This document shows, in pieces, positions 21,537 to 30,537 of a stretch of DNA of 64,000 nucleotides. The notes beneath the pieces are model-generated. The model saw nothing but the letters and a program-made list of their open reading frames with translations, made no database searches and was not told where the DNA came from. Both the position numbers and the translations under genes were made by a program. This DNA comes from Blastococcus sp. CT_GayMR19 (GTDB lineage Bacteria; Actinomycetota; Actinomycetes; Mycobacteriales; Geodermatophilaceae), in NCBI RefSeq assembly GCF_004570385.1, contig NZ_SPQL01000003.1:124001-188000 (forward strand). The letters run 5' to 3'. Numbering within the stretch: position 1 is the stretch's first letter; each line of letters starts with the position of its first letter.

Positions 21537-24478
21537 TCCCACGGTGGCCCTTCCGGCGGTCCGCGCCGGCTCCTCCGGCCGCGGTTCCGGTCGCGGCCGA
21601 TGCCCCGGCCTGGAGTTTGCTGCCGCCGCTCCAGCGCGTCCTGACGCCCGTCGAGACGATCGCTCCCCGGGAGCGGCTGACAGCAGCGCTGAGCAGCTGG
21701 CGCGATCCCCGGTTCCTCGCGCCGCTCGGCCACCTGCTCCACGACGGGGCGCCCGGGGGGACTGTGGACGGTCTCGTGACCCCGACCGCCGGCCGAGCAG
21801 TTGCGGGGCCGGCGCCGGACCTCCCGGGGTTCCGGCCGCCCGGGGGACGCCGCACGCTGCAGAGGAGCATCCGGCGCGGCCACCTCCCGATCCTGTCCGC
21901 GCAGCAGGCCGTCGAAGCCGGAGCCTCCGGGCCCCACGGGACCCCCGCTCCGGCGGGACCGCCCGAGGACGAGCCGGAGCTGACGCCCGCCCCCCGCATC
22001 CTCTCCGCCGTCGACGGGGCCGCCCCCCCGACGGCGGCCCCGACCGTCGCCCCCGCGATCGACCATCCGGCCGCGTTCCGCCCCGTCGTCGCACCCCCGG
22101 AGCAGCCTCCCGTCGCGCAGCTCATGGCGACGGGCGGGCCCGAGCCCGCAGCTGCCGAGGCCTCCGCCGAGACGTCGGTCGAGGCCTCCCCGGCGGAGCA
22201 GACGGACACGGATGACGAGCGGGCGGCGGAGGCACGCCCGCTCGTCGGCGTCATCGGGGGAGAGGAGAGCGTGGGGGAACGGGGTCCGGGCGAGGCGCTC
22301 CTCCCGCCGGCGATCCAGCGACGGGACGAGGACGCCGGGGGGAACTCCGGCCCGCGGACGCCGACCGTCTCCCGCGCCGAGCCGACGCGCCACGTCGGCC
22401 CGGCCCGCCTCCATGACACCCCGGCGGGGCCGATCGCAGCAGCAGCGCCGACCGGACCGGCCGCGGCTCCCCGTCCGGTGGGATCGCTGGGGACGTCGGC
22501 CGAGACCGTGGGGGCACACGGGTCCGGCGCTGTGCAGCGTCAGGTGGCCGGGGCCTCCGGGGACCCCCACCCCGTCCTGCCGCCTCCCGGGATCGGGACG
22601 GCGTCGCGCCCGGCTCCCGACCCCCCGCTGTCCTCCGGGACGGTGCCGTCGGGTGTCGTGGACCCCGCCGGGGCGATGCCGCCGTCGGCGGGATCGACGG
22701 AGAGACCTGTCGTCCCCGCCGGCGCCGTCGCCCCGGAGTCGGAGCCGGATGCCGCCGCCCCCGAAGCGGCGGCCGCCGGGGCGCCCGTCGTCAGCCGGTC
22801 GGTCGTCCTCCCCGCGGATGTGCGCGCGCAGCCCTTCCCGCCCGACCGGTCCGCCGTCGCCCAGCAGGCCGGGCTCCCTCCGGCCCCCGAGGTCCAGCGG
22901 GCACTGGTGTCCGAGGACGCGCCACTGGCCGGCGGGACGGCGATCGGGCCGGTGCCCGGGACGTCGCGGAGCGCGGGCGAGCGGCACGAGGAGGCAGCGA
23001 GCAGCGTGCGGGAGCCCGCCGTCGACGGCCTGGCCGTGCCGTCGGCCCCCCGGGCCGTGCCGCCGGCGGGCCGGACCGGCACCGACGACCCAGACGACCA
23101 CGCGTCCGTCGCCGGCGCGGAGCCGGTCGAGGCCCCTCTCCTCGCCGCCGGTTCGCCGACGGTGTCGCGGATGCCGGCCGACGAGGTCTCGGTGGGCACC
23201 GTCGAGGTTCCCCCGCTGGGAATGCCGATGCCGCCGCGTGCGGCGGATGACGACTGGCCGGGGACCGGTCCGGCGCCGGAGGCGGATCCGTCGGCAGGTG
23301 GCGCCCGGGACGGCGCCCGCGGGGGTCCGGCCGGCGCGTCTCATCCGGCGCCGGGGGTTCCGGACCCCTCGCGTCTGGCTGTGTCGGCGACCGGGTCGGA
23401 CCTCGTGCCCGCCCCGGTGCAGCGCGTCCCGGTCGCGCCGCTGTCCGGCGACACCGTGCTCCCGGTGCCGGCGGGAACCCGACAGGACCGTTCGCCCCCC
23501 GAAGCCCCGGCATCCCGGCCACGGCGGCCGGGACTCGGCGAGCCGCTGACCGGGCCCCTGGACCTCCAGCGGATCGCCGTCCCGGCCGATTCCGTCCAGC
23601 CCTCGCCGCATCGGTCCGGAGTACCGGCGCCCGCGTTCGAGCGCGGCACCGACCACACCGTGCTGGCCATCCCCCCGCTGCCCGGGTCGTCCCCTCCTCG
23701 GGCAGCGGACGACGTCGACACCGGCCTGCCTCCCGTGTCGCCGGGTGGGCCGGTACCGGCGGTGGCGCCGGCCCCGACCGGCTCGGCGGGGATGGATGAC
23801 CTGCATCCGGCGGTCGGGCAGGGGCTGCCGCCCGTCCCGGTCGTGGCCCGCGTCGTCCCACTGCTGGGCGCGGGGCCGTCCGTCGCCGGTCCGCTGACGG
23901 GGGCCGGCGTGCCCCCTCTCGCCCGGCCGGCGGACGTCGGGGGGAACGGGGGCCCGTCGGTCCGGGACGGTCTGCCACCGGCCGCCGTGACCTGGCCGGG
24001 AGACGCAGCGGCCGTCCAGCGTGTCCCGGCCGGGACGTCCGTCCAGGGCACAAGGAACGCCGTCCGTCCCGGACCGGTGCCCTGGACGGACGGCGCGCGC
24101 GGTCCGGCCGGCAGTGCCAGGTTCGCCCCGGCTCCCTGGGGCGCGGCAGGGGTGCTGACCGTCGCGAGGGAGACGGCGCCGCACGACGGCGCGGTCCCGA
24201 CGGAGTCGATCCCGCCCTCGGCGGCCGTGCTGCACGACCGGCAGGAGGTCGTGCAGCGCCTCGACACGCCCGCGCCTGAGCCCGTCGCCGCCCCGCCCCC
24301 CGAGCCCGCCACCGCTGCCGCGCCGGCGCCGGCTGCGGCCGGGGCGACGGCGGCACCGTCCGCCGCGGCACTGGACGAGCTCGTGCGGCGGCTCTACGAC
24401 CCGCTGTCCGCCCGGCTCAAGGATGAGCTCCGGCTCGACCGTGAGCGCGCGGGCCTCATCACGGACCTGCGGCGCTAG
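21533..24478 (+). CDS. 981-aa disordered Pro/Ala-rich eCIS protein with repeated QR motifs
   Basis: Not recognised as a known enzyme. A short ordered N-terminus (residues 1-75, with PPLQRVLTPVETIAPRERL) is followed by ~860 residues rich in Pro, Ala, Gly and Val, then a conserved-looking helical C-terminus of about 35 residues (LDELVRRLYDPLSARLKDEL). Scattered through the disordered part are some ten to thirteen short motifs of a hydrophobic residue, Gln or Ser, and Arg, for example LQR at 33 and 109. It is translationally coupled to the 53-aa gene and lies where a scaffold, length-control or linker protein could be encoded. GC content and codon bias fit a real gene. Confidence 0.75.
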   Translation: MIPRWPFRRSAPAPPAAVPVAADAPAWSLLPPLQRVLTPVETIAPRERLTAALSSWRDPRFLAPLGHLLHDGAPGGTVDGLVTPTAGRAVAGPAPDLPGFRPPGGRRTLQRSIRRGHLPILSAQQAVEAGASGPHGTPAPAGPPEDEPELTPAPRILSAVDGAAPPTAAPTVAPAIDHPAAFRPVVAPPEQPPVAQLMATGGPEPAAAEASAETSVEASPAEQTDTDDERAAEARPLVGVIGGEESVGERGPGEALLPPAIQRRDEDAGGNSGPRTPTVSRAEPTRHVGPARLHDTPAGPIAAAAPTGPAAAPRPVGSLGTSAETVGAHGSGAVQRQVAGASGDPHPVLPPPGIGTASRPAPDPPLSSGTVPSGVVDPAGAMPPSAGSTERPVVPAGAVAPESEPDAAAPEAAAAGAPVVSRSVVLPADVRAQPFPPDRSAVAQQAGLPPAPEVQRALVSEDAPLAGGTAIGPVPGTSRSAGERHEEAASSVREPAVDGLAVPSAPRAVPPAGRTGTDDPDDHASVAGAEPVEAPLLAAGSPTVSRMPADEVSVGTVEVPPLGMPMPPRAADDDWPGTGPAPEADPSAGGARDGARGGPAGASHPAPGVPDPSRLAVSATGSDLVPAPVQRVPVAPLSGDTVLPVPAGTRQDRSPPEAPASRPRRPGLGEPLTGPLDLQRIAVPADSVQPSPHRSGVPAPAFERGTDHTVLAIPPLPGSSPPRAADDVDTGLPPVSPGGPVPAVAPAPTGSAGMDDLHPAVGQGLPPVPVVARVVPLLGAGPSVAGPLTGAGVPPLARPADVGGNGGPSVRDGLPPAAVTWPGDAAAVQRVPAGTSVQGTRNAVRPGPVPWTDGARGPAGSARFAPAPWGAAGVLTVARETAPHDGAVPTESIPPSAAVLHDRQEVVQRLDTPAPEPVAAPPPEPATAAAPAPAAAGATAAPSAAALDELVRRLYDPLSARLKDELRLDRERAGLITDLRR

Positions 24479-24539
24479 GCGATCAAGGCACTTTGGCGAT
24501 CAAGGCACCAGGCGACCAGGCACCAGGCGATCCAGGAGG
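24478..24539 (+). repeat. Four imperfect 13-14 bp tandem repeats between eCIS genes
   Basis: GGCGATCAAGGCAC occurs at 24478-24491 and 24495-24508, then GGCGACCAGGCAC at 24511-24523 and GGCGATCCAGGAGG at 24526-24539. The last copy supplies the ribosome site of the second tube gene. They fill the only sizeable gap in the structural operon. Confidence 0.65.
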
Positions 24540-24543
24540 GCCA

Positions 24544-24999
24544 GTGACCATCACCGACCGAGCCACGGCAGAGCTCGCCGTCACGACGTGCTTCGGGGTC
24601 TCCATCGACGGCGCGAAGCTCGGCAGCTTCAGCAGCTGCGAGGGACTGGGCTGCGAGGTCGTGCTCGAACAGCGCGAGGAGGGCGGCAACAACGGCTTCG
24701 TCTGGCAGCTGCCGTCGCGGATCAAGTACTCGAACGTCAAGCTCAGCCGGGCGGTCTGCGCGGACACCTCCCAGGTCGCCGCGTGGATCGCCGAGGTCGC
24801 CGGCGGGACGAAGCCGAAGACGGCCATCATCGCCGCGATGACGGCGAAGGGGGACGTCGTCGCGGCCTGGGAGCTGCTCGGGGTCGTACCGGTGCGCTGG
24901 ACCGGACCGAGTCTCAACGCCGAGTCGGCGAAGATCGCCATGGAGACGATCGAGATCGCCCACCACGGAATCCTGCCCAGCAACGGGCCGGTCAGATGA
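24544..24999 (+). CDS. Inner tube protein 2 (eCIS, Afp5-like)
   Basis: A 151-aa tail-tube-fold protein. VTTCFGVSIDGAKLGSFSSCEGLGCEVVLEQREEGGNN and the KYSNVKLSRAVCADTSQVAAWI and ETIEIAHHGILP segments match the second tube subtype of eCIS, usually a short adaptor between baseplate and main tube. The GTG at 24544 with AGGAGG four bases upstream is preferred over a TTG at 24493 that would add repeat-encoded residues. It overlaps the next gene by 4 bp. Confidence 0.88.
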   Translation: MTITDRATAELAVTTCFGVSIDGAKLGSFSSCEGLGCEVVLEQREEGGNNGFVWQLPSRIKYSNVKLSRAVCADTSQVAAWIAEVAGGTKPKTAIIAAMTAKGDVVAAWELLGVVPVRWTGPSLNAESAKIAMETIEIAHHGILPSNGPVR

Positions 25000-25793
25000 C
25001 CGCCGTCATCGGCCTGGAGACGTCGGCCGAGCAGAAGGACCCACCGGCCCGACCCGACATCGCCAAGGACGCCAAGGGACCACAGCCGCGCACGGCGACG
25101 TTCGCCCGAGCGGAGCTGACCGTCTACGACGCCAAGCCCGGGGGCAGCGGAAAGGACCTCGGCGGTCCGCGGGACCGACTGGAGTTCCAGTTCAATCCCA
25201 AGGAGTTCACGATCGCGAAGTCCGCGACCTGGACCAGCAAACCCGCCCGCGGGGCGCAGAAGGCCGGACCTCCGGAGTTCACCGGCGCCGGGCCGGGCAA
25301 GCTGAGCGTGGAGATGTTCTTCGACGCCTCCGGCACGCACGACCGCACCGTGGTGACGGCGGTGGAGAAGCTCTTCGCCTGCTGCGTACCGACCGAGGAG
25401 AGCCTGAAGGACAAGAAGGCCTCCCCGCCCCTCGTGGTGCTGAAGTGGGGCACGACGCGCAGCTTCCCGGCCTACGTCACCTCGGTCAGCGCCAAGTACA
25501 CGCTGTTCGACTCGGACGGCACACCGATCAGGGCGACCTGCAGCGTCTCGATGGAGGAGATGCCCGGGGTCACCGCCAAGCAGAACCCCACCTCCGGTGC
25601 CGTCGCGGCCCGCCGGCTGCACACCGTCGTCGCGGGCGACACGCTCGCCTCGGTCGCGTTCCGGCAGTACGGCGATCCGGCGATGTGGCGGCCCCTCGCC
25701 GCATTCAACGGCATCGACGACCCCCTCCGGGTGCGCCCGGGAGCCACGCTCCTGGTCCCGGCCCTGGAGGAACTCGGGCGGGGCGGGGGCTGA
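24996..25793 (+). CDS. CIS tube/baseplate adaptor with LysM domain (Afp7-like)
   Basis: A 265-aa protein. The N-terminal and central part (about residues 30-205), with LEFQFNPKEFTIAKSATW and FTGAGPGKLSVEMFFD, is the contractile-injection-system tube-adaptor domain. The C-terminal LysM domain (about 212-258: LHTVVAGDTLASVAFRQYGDPAMWRPLAAFNGI) ends with the usual LRVRPGATLLVP. In eCIS particles this protein joins the tube to the VgrG-like spike. ATGA overlap with the upstream gene; four bases separate it from the spike gene. Confidence 0.92.
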   Translation: MTAVIGLETSAEQKDPPARPDIAKDAKGPQPRTATFARAELTVYDAKPGGSGKDLGGPRDRLEFQFNPKEFTIAKSATWTSKPARGAQKAGPPEFTGAGPGKLSVEMFFDASGTHDRTVVTAVEKLFACCVPTEESLKDKKASPPLVVLKWGTTRSFPAYVTSVSAKYTLFDSDGTPIRATCSVSMEEMPGVTAKQNPTSGAVAARRLHTVVAGDTLASVAFRQYGDPAMWRPLAAFNGIDDPLRVRPGATLLVPALEELGRGGG

Positions 25794-25797
25794 GCCG

Positions 25798-27576
25798 GTG
25801 GCGATCACCAATGCCTTTCTCGTCGAGGTCGCGGGCGCTGCCCTCCCCGCCGACATCGAACCGCTGCTGACCTACGCCTACGTCGACGACAGCCTCAACC
25901 TGCCCGACCTCTTCGTGCTGCGTTTCCGCGATCCCGACCGGCTGGTGCTGAGCAAGACGGGCATAACGATCGGCGCGGCCGTCACGGTGTCGGTCCTGAC
26001 CGGCGACGAGCAGGCGCCGGCGCTGCTGGTCGCGGGGGAGGTGACGTCGCTCGAGGTCGACTTCGACACGACCGGGACGTTCACCGTCGTCCGGGGCTAC
26101 GACCACGCCCACCGGCTCTTCCGCGGGCGGGGCACGCACGCCTACACCCAGGTCACCGCCTCGGACGTGATGACCGCCGTGGCCCGTCGCGCGAAGCTGC
26201 AGCTCGGCGACGTGCAGCCCACGACGACCGTCTTCGACCACGTGGCCCAGACCGGGGCGAGCGACTGGGAGTTCCTGGAGTCCCTCGCCCGTGAGATCGG
26301 CTTCGAGGTCGCCGTCCGGGAGGGCAAGCTGGATTTCCGCGCGCCGAAGACCGCGTCGACCGCCCCGGGGCACGAACGAGCGGACGAGAACCCCCTCGTG
26401 CTGCAGCTGGGCGCGGACCTGCTGCGGTTCCGTGCGGTCGTCACCGCCGCCGAGCAGGTCGGCGAGGTCCAGGTGCGCGGGTGGGACGTGGCCCAGAAGC
26501 GACCGCTGGTCGGCACCGCGGCGGCGAGGACGAACACCGCAGAGCTCACCGGTGTGGACCCGGCCGGTCTGGCCACGACGTTCGGCAACCGGACGTACGT
26601 CTCGGGGGACGTGCCCTACGGCACGCAGGCCGAGGTCGACGTGGCCGCGACCGCGCTGGCCGACCAGCTCGCCGGGGCCTTCGCCGAGTTCAGCGGTCTG
26701 GCCCGCGGGAACGCCCGGCTGCGGGCCGACGTCGCCTTCACGATCGGCAACGTCGGCGCCCCCTTCGACGGCAAGTACACGATCACCTCGTCCCGGCACA
26801 GCTACGACGCCGCGACCGGCTACACCACGGCCCTGACGGTCAGCGGCCGGCAGGACCGCAGCCTGCTCGGACTGACTTCAGGAGGCGGCCGGGGTGGCCC
26901 CGGGGGTGTCCTCGTCGCGCAGGTGAGCGACACCAACGACCCTCAGCAGCAGAGCCGGGTGAAGCTCACGTTCCCCTCGCTCTCGGACGACTACGTCAGC
27001 GACTGGGCGCGCACGGTGCAGCCCGGCGCCGGGCGGGACCGGGGTGCGCTGGTGCTTCCCGAGGTCGGGGACGAGGTGCTGGTCGGCCTGGACGGCGCCG
27101 GGCGGCCGTACGTGCTCGGCGGCCTCTACAACGGGGTCGACATACCCGCGAAGGGACCCGTCGACGTCGTGGACGGGGGCACCGGTGCGGTCAACCGGCG
27201 CTCGCTCGTGTCCCGCCGCGGGCACCGGATCGACCTGCTCGACGAGGACGGCCGGACCGAGGGCCTGTCCCTGACCACGGCCGACGACGCCCTGCGACTC
27301 GTCCTCGACGCGACCGGCACGGCGGTCACGGTGCACAGCGACGGCACCGTGACCGTGGAGGGCGCCAAGGGTGTCGTCGTCGACGCCAAGCAGTCGAAGC
27401 TGGAGCTGAAGGGCGCGACGGTCGAGGTGACCGCCACCCGCGGCGTGACCGTCGACAGCGGCGGCGGCGGCGTCACGGTCACGGCCGGAACCGCGGTGGA
27501 GCTGACCGGCACCACGGCGAAACTCGTCGGCCGCACCAGCGCCGAGGTCAAGGGCGCGATCGTCCGGATCAACTGA
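25798..27576 (+). CDS. VgrG/gpV-like central spike protein (Afp8-like)
   Basis: A 592-aa central spike. The N-terminal half (about 1-360) is the gp27/VgrG-hub type region, with FLVEVAGAALPADIEPLLTY, RGYDHAHRLFRGRGTHAYTQ and YTITSSRHSYDAATGY. The C-terminal half has an OB domain (VLVAQVSDTNDPQQQSRVKL, WARTVQPGAGRDRGALVLPEVGDEVLVG) and a beta-helical needle of TVEV/TVDS repeats. It trimerises at the tip, capped by PAAR. The GTG at 25798 is the first start after the upstream stop and matches the family N-terminus. Confidence 0.93.
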   Translation: MAITNAFLVEVAGAALPADIEPLLTYAYVDDSLNLPDLFVLRFRDPDRLVLSKTGITIGAAVTVSVLTGDEQAPALLVAGEVTSLEVDFDTTGTFTVVRGYDHAHRLFRGRGTHAYTQVTASDVMTAVARRAKLQLGDVQPTTTVFDHVAQTGASDWEFLESLAREIGFEVAVREGKLDFRAPKTASTAPGHERADENPLVLQLGADLLRFRAVVTAAEQVGEVQVRGWDVAQKRPLVGTAAARTNTAELTGVDPAGLATTFGNRTYVSGDVPYGTQAEVDVAATALADQLAGAFAEFSGLARGNARLRADVAFTIGNVGAPFDGKYTITSSRHSYDAATGYTTALTVSGRQDRSLLGLTSGGGRGGPGGVLVAQVSDTNDPQQQSRVKLTFPSLSDDYVSDWARTVQPGAGRDRGALVLPEVGDEVLVGLDGAGRPYVLGGLYNGVDIPAKGPVDVVDGGTGAVNRRSLVSRRGHRIDLLDEDGRTEGLSLTTADDALRLVLDATGTAVTVHSDGTVTVEGAKGVVVDAKQSKLELKGATVEVTATRGVTVDSGGGGVTVTAGTAVELTGTTAKLVGRTSAEVKGAIVRIN

Positions 27577-27588
27577 GGAGCTGGCAGC

Positions 27589-28038
27589 GTGAGCACGGAC
27601 TTCGTCGGTGCCGGGTGGGCGTTCCCGGTGCGCACGGACGCGACCGGGAGCATCGCCCTCGTCCGGCGGGACCGCGAGCTGCAGGAGGCGATCCGGCTCA
27701 TCCTCGCCACGTCGCCCGGCGAGCGGCCGATGCGCCCGGAGTTCGGCTGCCGCATCGGCGAGCACGTCTTCGGGGTGGCCGACGCCGCGACCGCCGGACA
27801 GATCGCCCAGGACGTGCGGGCGGCGCTGGACCGGTGGGAGCCGCGGATCGACGTCATGGACGTGTCGATCGCGTTCGACCGGGTGGACGCGGGAACGCTC
27901 TACATCGACGTCCACTACGCCGTCCGGGACACCAACGACGTCCGGAACCTCGTCTTCCCCTTCTACGCCATCCCCGGCGGCGAGCGGGCCGAAGCGATAC
28001 CGGTGGAGGCCGCCCCGGTCCTCCTGAGAGGAGCCTGA
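27589..28038 (+). CDS. gpW/gp25 baseplate wedge protein (Afp9-like)
   Basis: A 149-aa gp25-like protein. The core ELQEAIRLILATSPGERPMRPEFGCRIGEHVFG (about residues 31-63) includes the conserved EFGC/RP motif of the family, which is a lysozyme-unrelated baseplate wedge that nucleates sheath assembly. The downstream baseplate J gene starts one base after this stop. Confidence 0.93.
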   Translation: MSTDFVGAGWAFPVRTDATGSIALVRRDRELQEAIRLILATSPGERPMRPEFGCRIGEHVFGVADAATAGQIAQDVRAALDRWEPRIDVMDVSIAFDRVDAGTLYIDVHYAVRDTNDVRNLVFPFYAIPGGERAEAIPVEAAPVLLRGA

Positions 28039-28039
28039 G

Positions 28040-29989
28040 GTGCCCCTGCCCGCTCCCCACCTCGACGACCGGCACTTCCAGGACCTGGTCGACGACGCCA
28101 AGCGCCTGGTGCAGCAGCGGTGTCCCGAGTGGACCGACCACAACGTCTCCGACCCGGGGGTGACGCTCATCGAGGCGTTCGCCCAGATGGTCGACCAGGT
28201 GATCTACCGGCTCAACCGCGTGCCCGACCGGCACTACGTCAAGTTCCTGGACCTGCTGGGCGTGGAGCTGCTGCCGCCCGCGCCGGCGCGCGGCGAGGTG
28301 ACCTTCTGGCTCGCGGCCCCACAGCCGCAGACCGTCCACGTCCGCGCGGAGACGGAGGTGGCCACGCCGCGCACCGACGTCCAGGATCCCGTCGTCTTCA
28401 GCACCGTCCGGGGTCTGGACATCGTCGCGTGCTCCTTCGCCCACGTCGCCAGCGAGACCGCGGGACAGGACCCGGTCGACCGGGGTCGTGAACTGCTGGT
28501 CCCCGGGGGATTCGCCTGCTTCTCCCCGGAACCCGCGCCGGGTGACGCGCTCCTGGTCGGGCTGTCGGCGGCCGTTCCGCACTGCGCGGTCCTCCTCCGA
28601 GTGGACTGCCCCGTCCAGGGCGTGGGCGTCGACCCGAGGAACCCGCCGCTCGTCTGGGAGGCGTGGAACGGGACCGGCTGGAGCCGCTGCGACGTCGAGC
28701 GGGACGACACCGGCGGTTTCAACCGGGCCGGCGACGTCGTGCTGCACGTCCCGGGCGACCACCAGGCGTCGCTGAAGGCCCGCCAGCGAGCCGGCTGGCT
28801 GCGCTGCCGGATCCGGCCCACGCTGCCGGGTGAGCGCCCGTACCAGGAGTCGCCGCGGATCCGGCGGCTGACCGCGTTCACGGTGGGCGGCACGGTGGAG
28901 ATGGCCCACGCCGAGGCGGTACGGGACGAGGAACTCGGAACCTCCGAGGGCACCCCGGGGCAGCGCCTGCCGCTGCGTCGCCGGCCGGTGGTCCCCTGGC
29001 CCGAGACGTCGATCCTCCAGGTGAGCGACGGCGAGGAGTGGCGCGAGTGGACCCCGGTGCCCCACTTCGCCGACTCCGGTCCGGACGCCCAGCACTTCCG
29101 CATGGATCTCGCGGCGGGGGAGATCGAGCTGGGACCGGCGGTCAGGGAGTCCGACGGCACCTTGCGCCAGTACGGTGCCGTGCCGCCCCGGGGAGCGGTG
29201 CTCCGACTGACCGGCTATCACACGGGTGGCGGGCGGCGCGGGAACGTGGCGCGGGGCCAGGTCCGCGTGCTCAAGACGAGCGTTCCGTACGTCGCACGAG
29301 TGGAGAACCGGGCACCCGCGGTCGGCGGCGTGGAGGCCGAGACGGTCGACGACGCCAAGGTGCGCGGCCCGGTCCTGCTGCGCTCCAGCGGCCGGGCGGT
29401 CACCGCCGAGGACTTCGAGCTCCTCGCGCGCGAGGCCGCCCCGGGAGCCGCCCGCGTCCTGTGCCTTCCCTCGGCCGATCCCGCCGAGGCAGGCACCGTG
29501 CGCGTGCTGGTCGTGCCGCAGGTGGCCGGCGATCCGCTCGGGGCGATCGACCGCCGCGACCTGGAGCCACCCGGGTCGATGCTGGCCGACGTTCGGGCGC
29601 GGCTGGAGGAGCGGCGGCTGGTCGGCACGCGCGTGCTCGTGCTGCCGGCCGCCTACGTCGGCCTGACCGTCGTCGTCCGCGCCACGGCCCGTCGCGGTCA
29701 CGACCCGGCCGAGGTCCGCCGCGAGGTCCTGCGGTCGCTCTACCGGCTCTTCCACCCGGTCGAGGGCGGTCCGGACGGCCGGGGGTGGCCCTTCGGGCGG
29801 GCGGTCCGGGCGCCCGAGGTGCACGCCGCCCTCGCCGCGCTCCCCGGGCTGGACCTGTCCGGCGAGATCGACCTGCAGCTGTTCCCCGCCGACGCCGACG
29901 GGAACCGGGCGGCGGCGGTCCAGCGACTCGACCTGCCTCCCCACGGCCTGGTCCACTCCTACGCCCACCAGGTGCGGATCCAGCGATGA
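28040..29989 (+). CDS. Baseplate J-like protein (Afp11-like)
   Basis: A 649-aa baseplate wedge protein of the gp6/gpJ family. The N-terminal DDRHFQDLVDDAKRLVQQRCPEWTDHNVSDPGVTLIE and the VDQVIYRLNRVPDRHYVKFLDLLGVEL segment are family hallmarks; the C-terminal half contains GRAVTAEDFELLAREAAPGAARVLC and the typical TVVVRATARRG fold. It builds the baseplate ring with gp25 and tail protein I. GTG start at 28040 after GAGAGGAG. It overlaps the next gene by 4 bp. Confidence 0.93.
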   Translation: MPLPAPHLDDRHFQDLVDDAKRLVQQRCPEWTDHNVSDPGVTLIEAFAQMVDQVIYRLNRVPDRHYVKFLDLLGVELLPPAPARGEVTFWLAAPQPQTVHVRAETEVATPRTDVQDPVVFSTVRGLDIVACSFAHVASETAGQDPVDRGRELLVPGGFACFSPEPAPGDALLVGLSAAVPHCAVLLRVDCPVQGVGVDPRNPPLVWEAWNGTGWSRCDVERDDTGGFNRAGDVVLHVPGDHQASLKARQRAGWLRCRIRPTLPGERPYQESPRIRRLTAFTVGGTVEMAHAEAVRDEELGTSEGTPGQRLPLRRRPVVPWPETSILQVSDGEEWREWTPVPHFADSGPDAQHFRMDLAAGEIELGPAVRESDGTLRQYGAVPPRGAVLRLTGYHTGGGRRGNVARGQVRVLKTSVPYVARVENRAPAVGGVEAETVDDAKVRGPVLLRSSGRAVTAEDFELLAREAAPGAARVLCLPSADPAEAGTVRVLVVPQVAGDPLGAIDRRDLEPPGSMLADVRARLEERRLVGTRVLVLPAAYVGLTVVVRATARRGHDPAEVRREVLRSLYRLFHPVEGGPDGRGWPFGRAVRAPEVHAALAALPGLDLSGEIDLQLFPADADGNRAAAVQRLDLPPHGLVHSYAHQVRIQR

Positions 29990-30537
29990 GGGGGCTGCTG
30001 CCGGCGCTGACCACGCCGCACCCGATGGCGCAGACCCTCCCGGGGGTCTACGAGGACGACGACTTCGTCCAGCGCTTCTGCAGCGGTCTGGACGTCGTCC
30101 TCGCCCCCGTCCTGCTCACGCTCGACAGCCTGCCGGCCTACCTCGACCCGGGGACCACGCCGGACGACGTCCTGGAGTGGCTCGCCGGCTGGGTCGGGAT
30201 CGCGCTCGACGGCAGCAACGACCCCCGACGCCGACGGGAGCTGGTGCGGTCGGCGTTCGCCCTGCACCGGCTGCGCGGTACGGCCGAAGGGATCCGACGG
30301 GCGGTGGCCGTCGCCTTCGATGCCGAACCGGAGATCCGGGAGACGGGGGCGTCGGGCTGGTCCCTGGACCCGGACGCGCCGGTTCCGGGCAGCTCACCGC
30401 CGAGCGTCGTCGTCCTGCTCCGGATCGACGATCCGTCACCCGTGGACCTCGAGCGGCTCGATGCGCTCGTGGCCGCGGTCAAGCCCGCCCACGTAGCGCA
30501 CCGGGTGGAGATCCTCGGACCGGATCCGGCCGGATGA
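29986..30537 (+). CDS. Phage tail protein I / Afp12-like baseplate protein
   Basis: A 183-aa protein. TLPGVYEDDDFVQRFCSGLDVVLAPVLLTLDSLPAYLDP and VLEWLAGWVGIALDGSNDPRRRRELVRSAFALHRLRGTAEGI are signatures of the tail protein I family that completes the wedge with gp6/J. It is the last gene of the structural operon and its 3' end overlaps the convergent MalT-SARP regulator by 59 bp, an unusually long convergent overlap. Confidence 0.9.
   Translation: MRGLLPALTTPHPMAQTLPGVYEDDDFVQRFCSGLDVVLAPVLLTLDSLPAYLDPGTTPDDVLEWLAGWVGIALDGSNDPRRRRELVRSAFALHRLRGTAEGIRRAVAVAFDAEPEIRETGASGWSLDPDAPVPGSSPPSVVVLLRIDDPSPVDLERLDALVAAVKPAHVAHRVEILGPDPAG

Noticed and set aside
21482-24235. 917-aa minus-strand frame opposite the disordered eCIS protein
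   Set aside because: The plus-strand frame is coupled to its neighbours by 4-bp overlaps and ends in a conserved-looking helix; the minus frame has no start context or motif.
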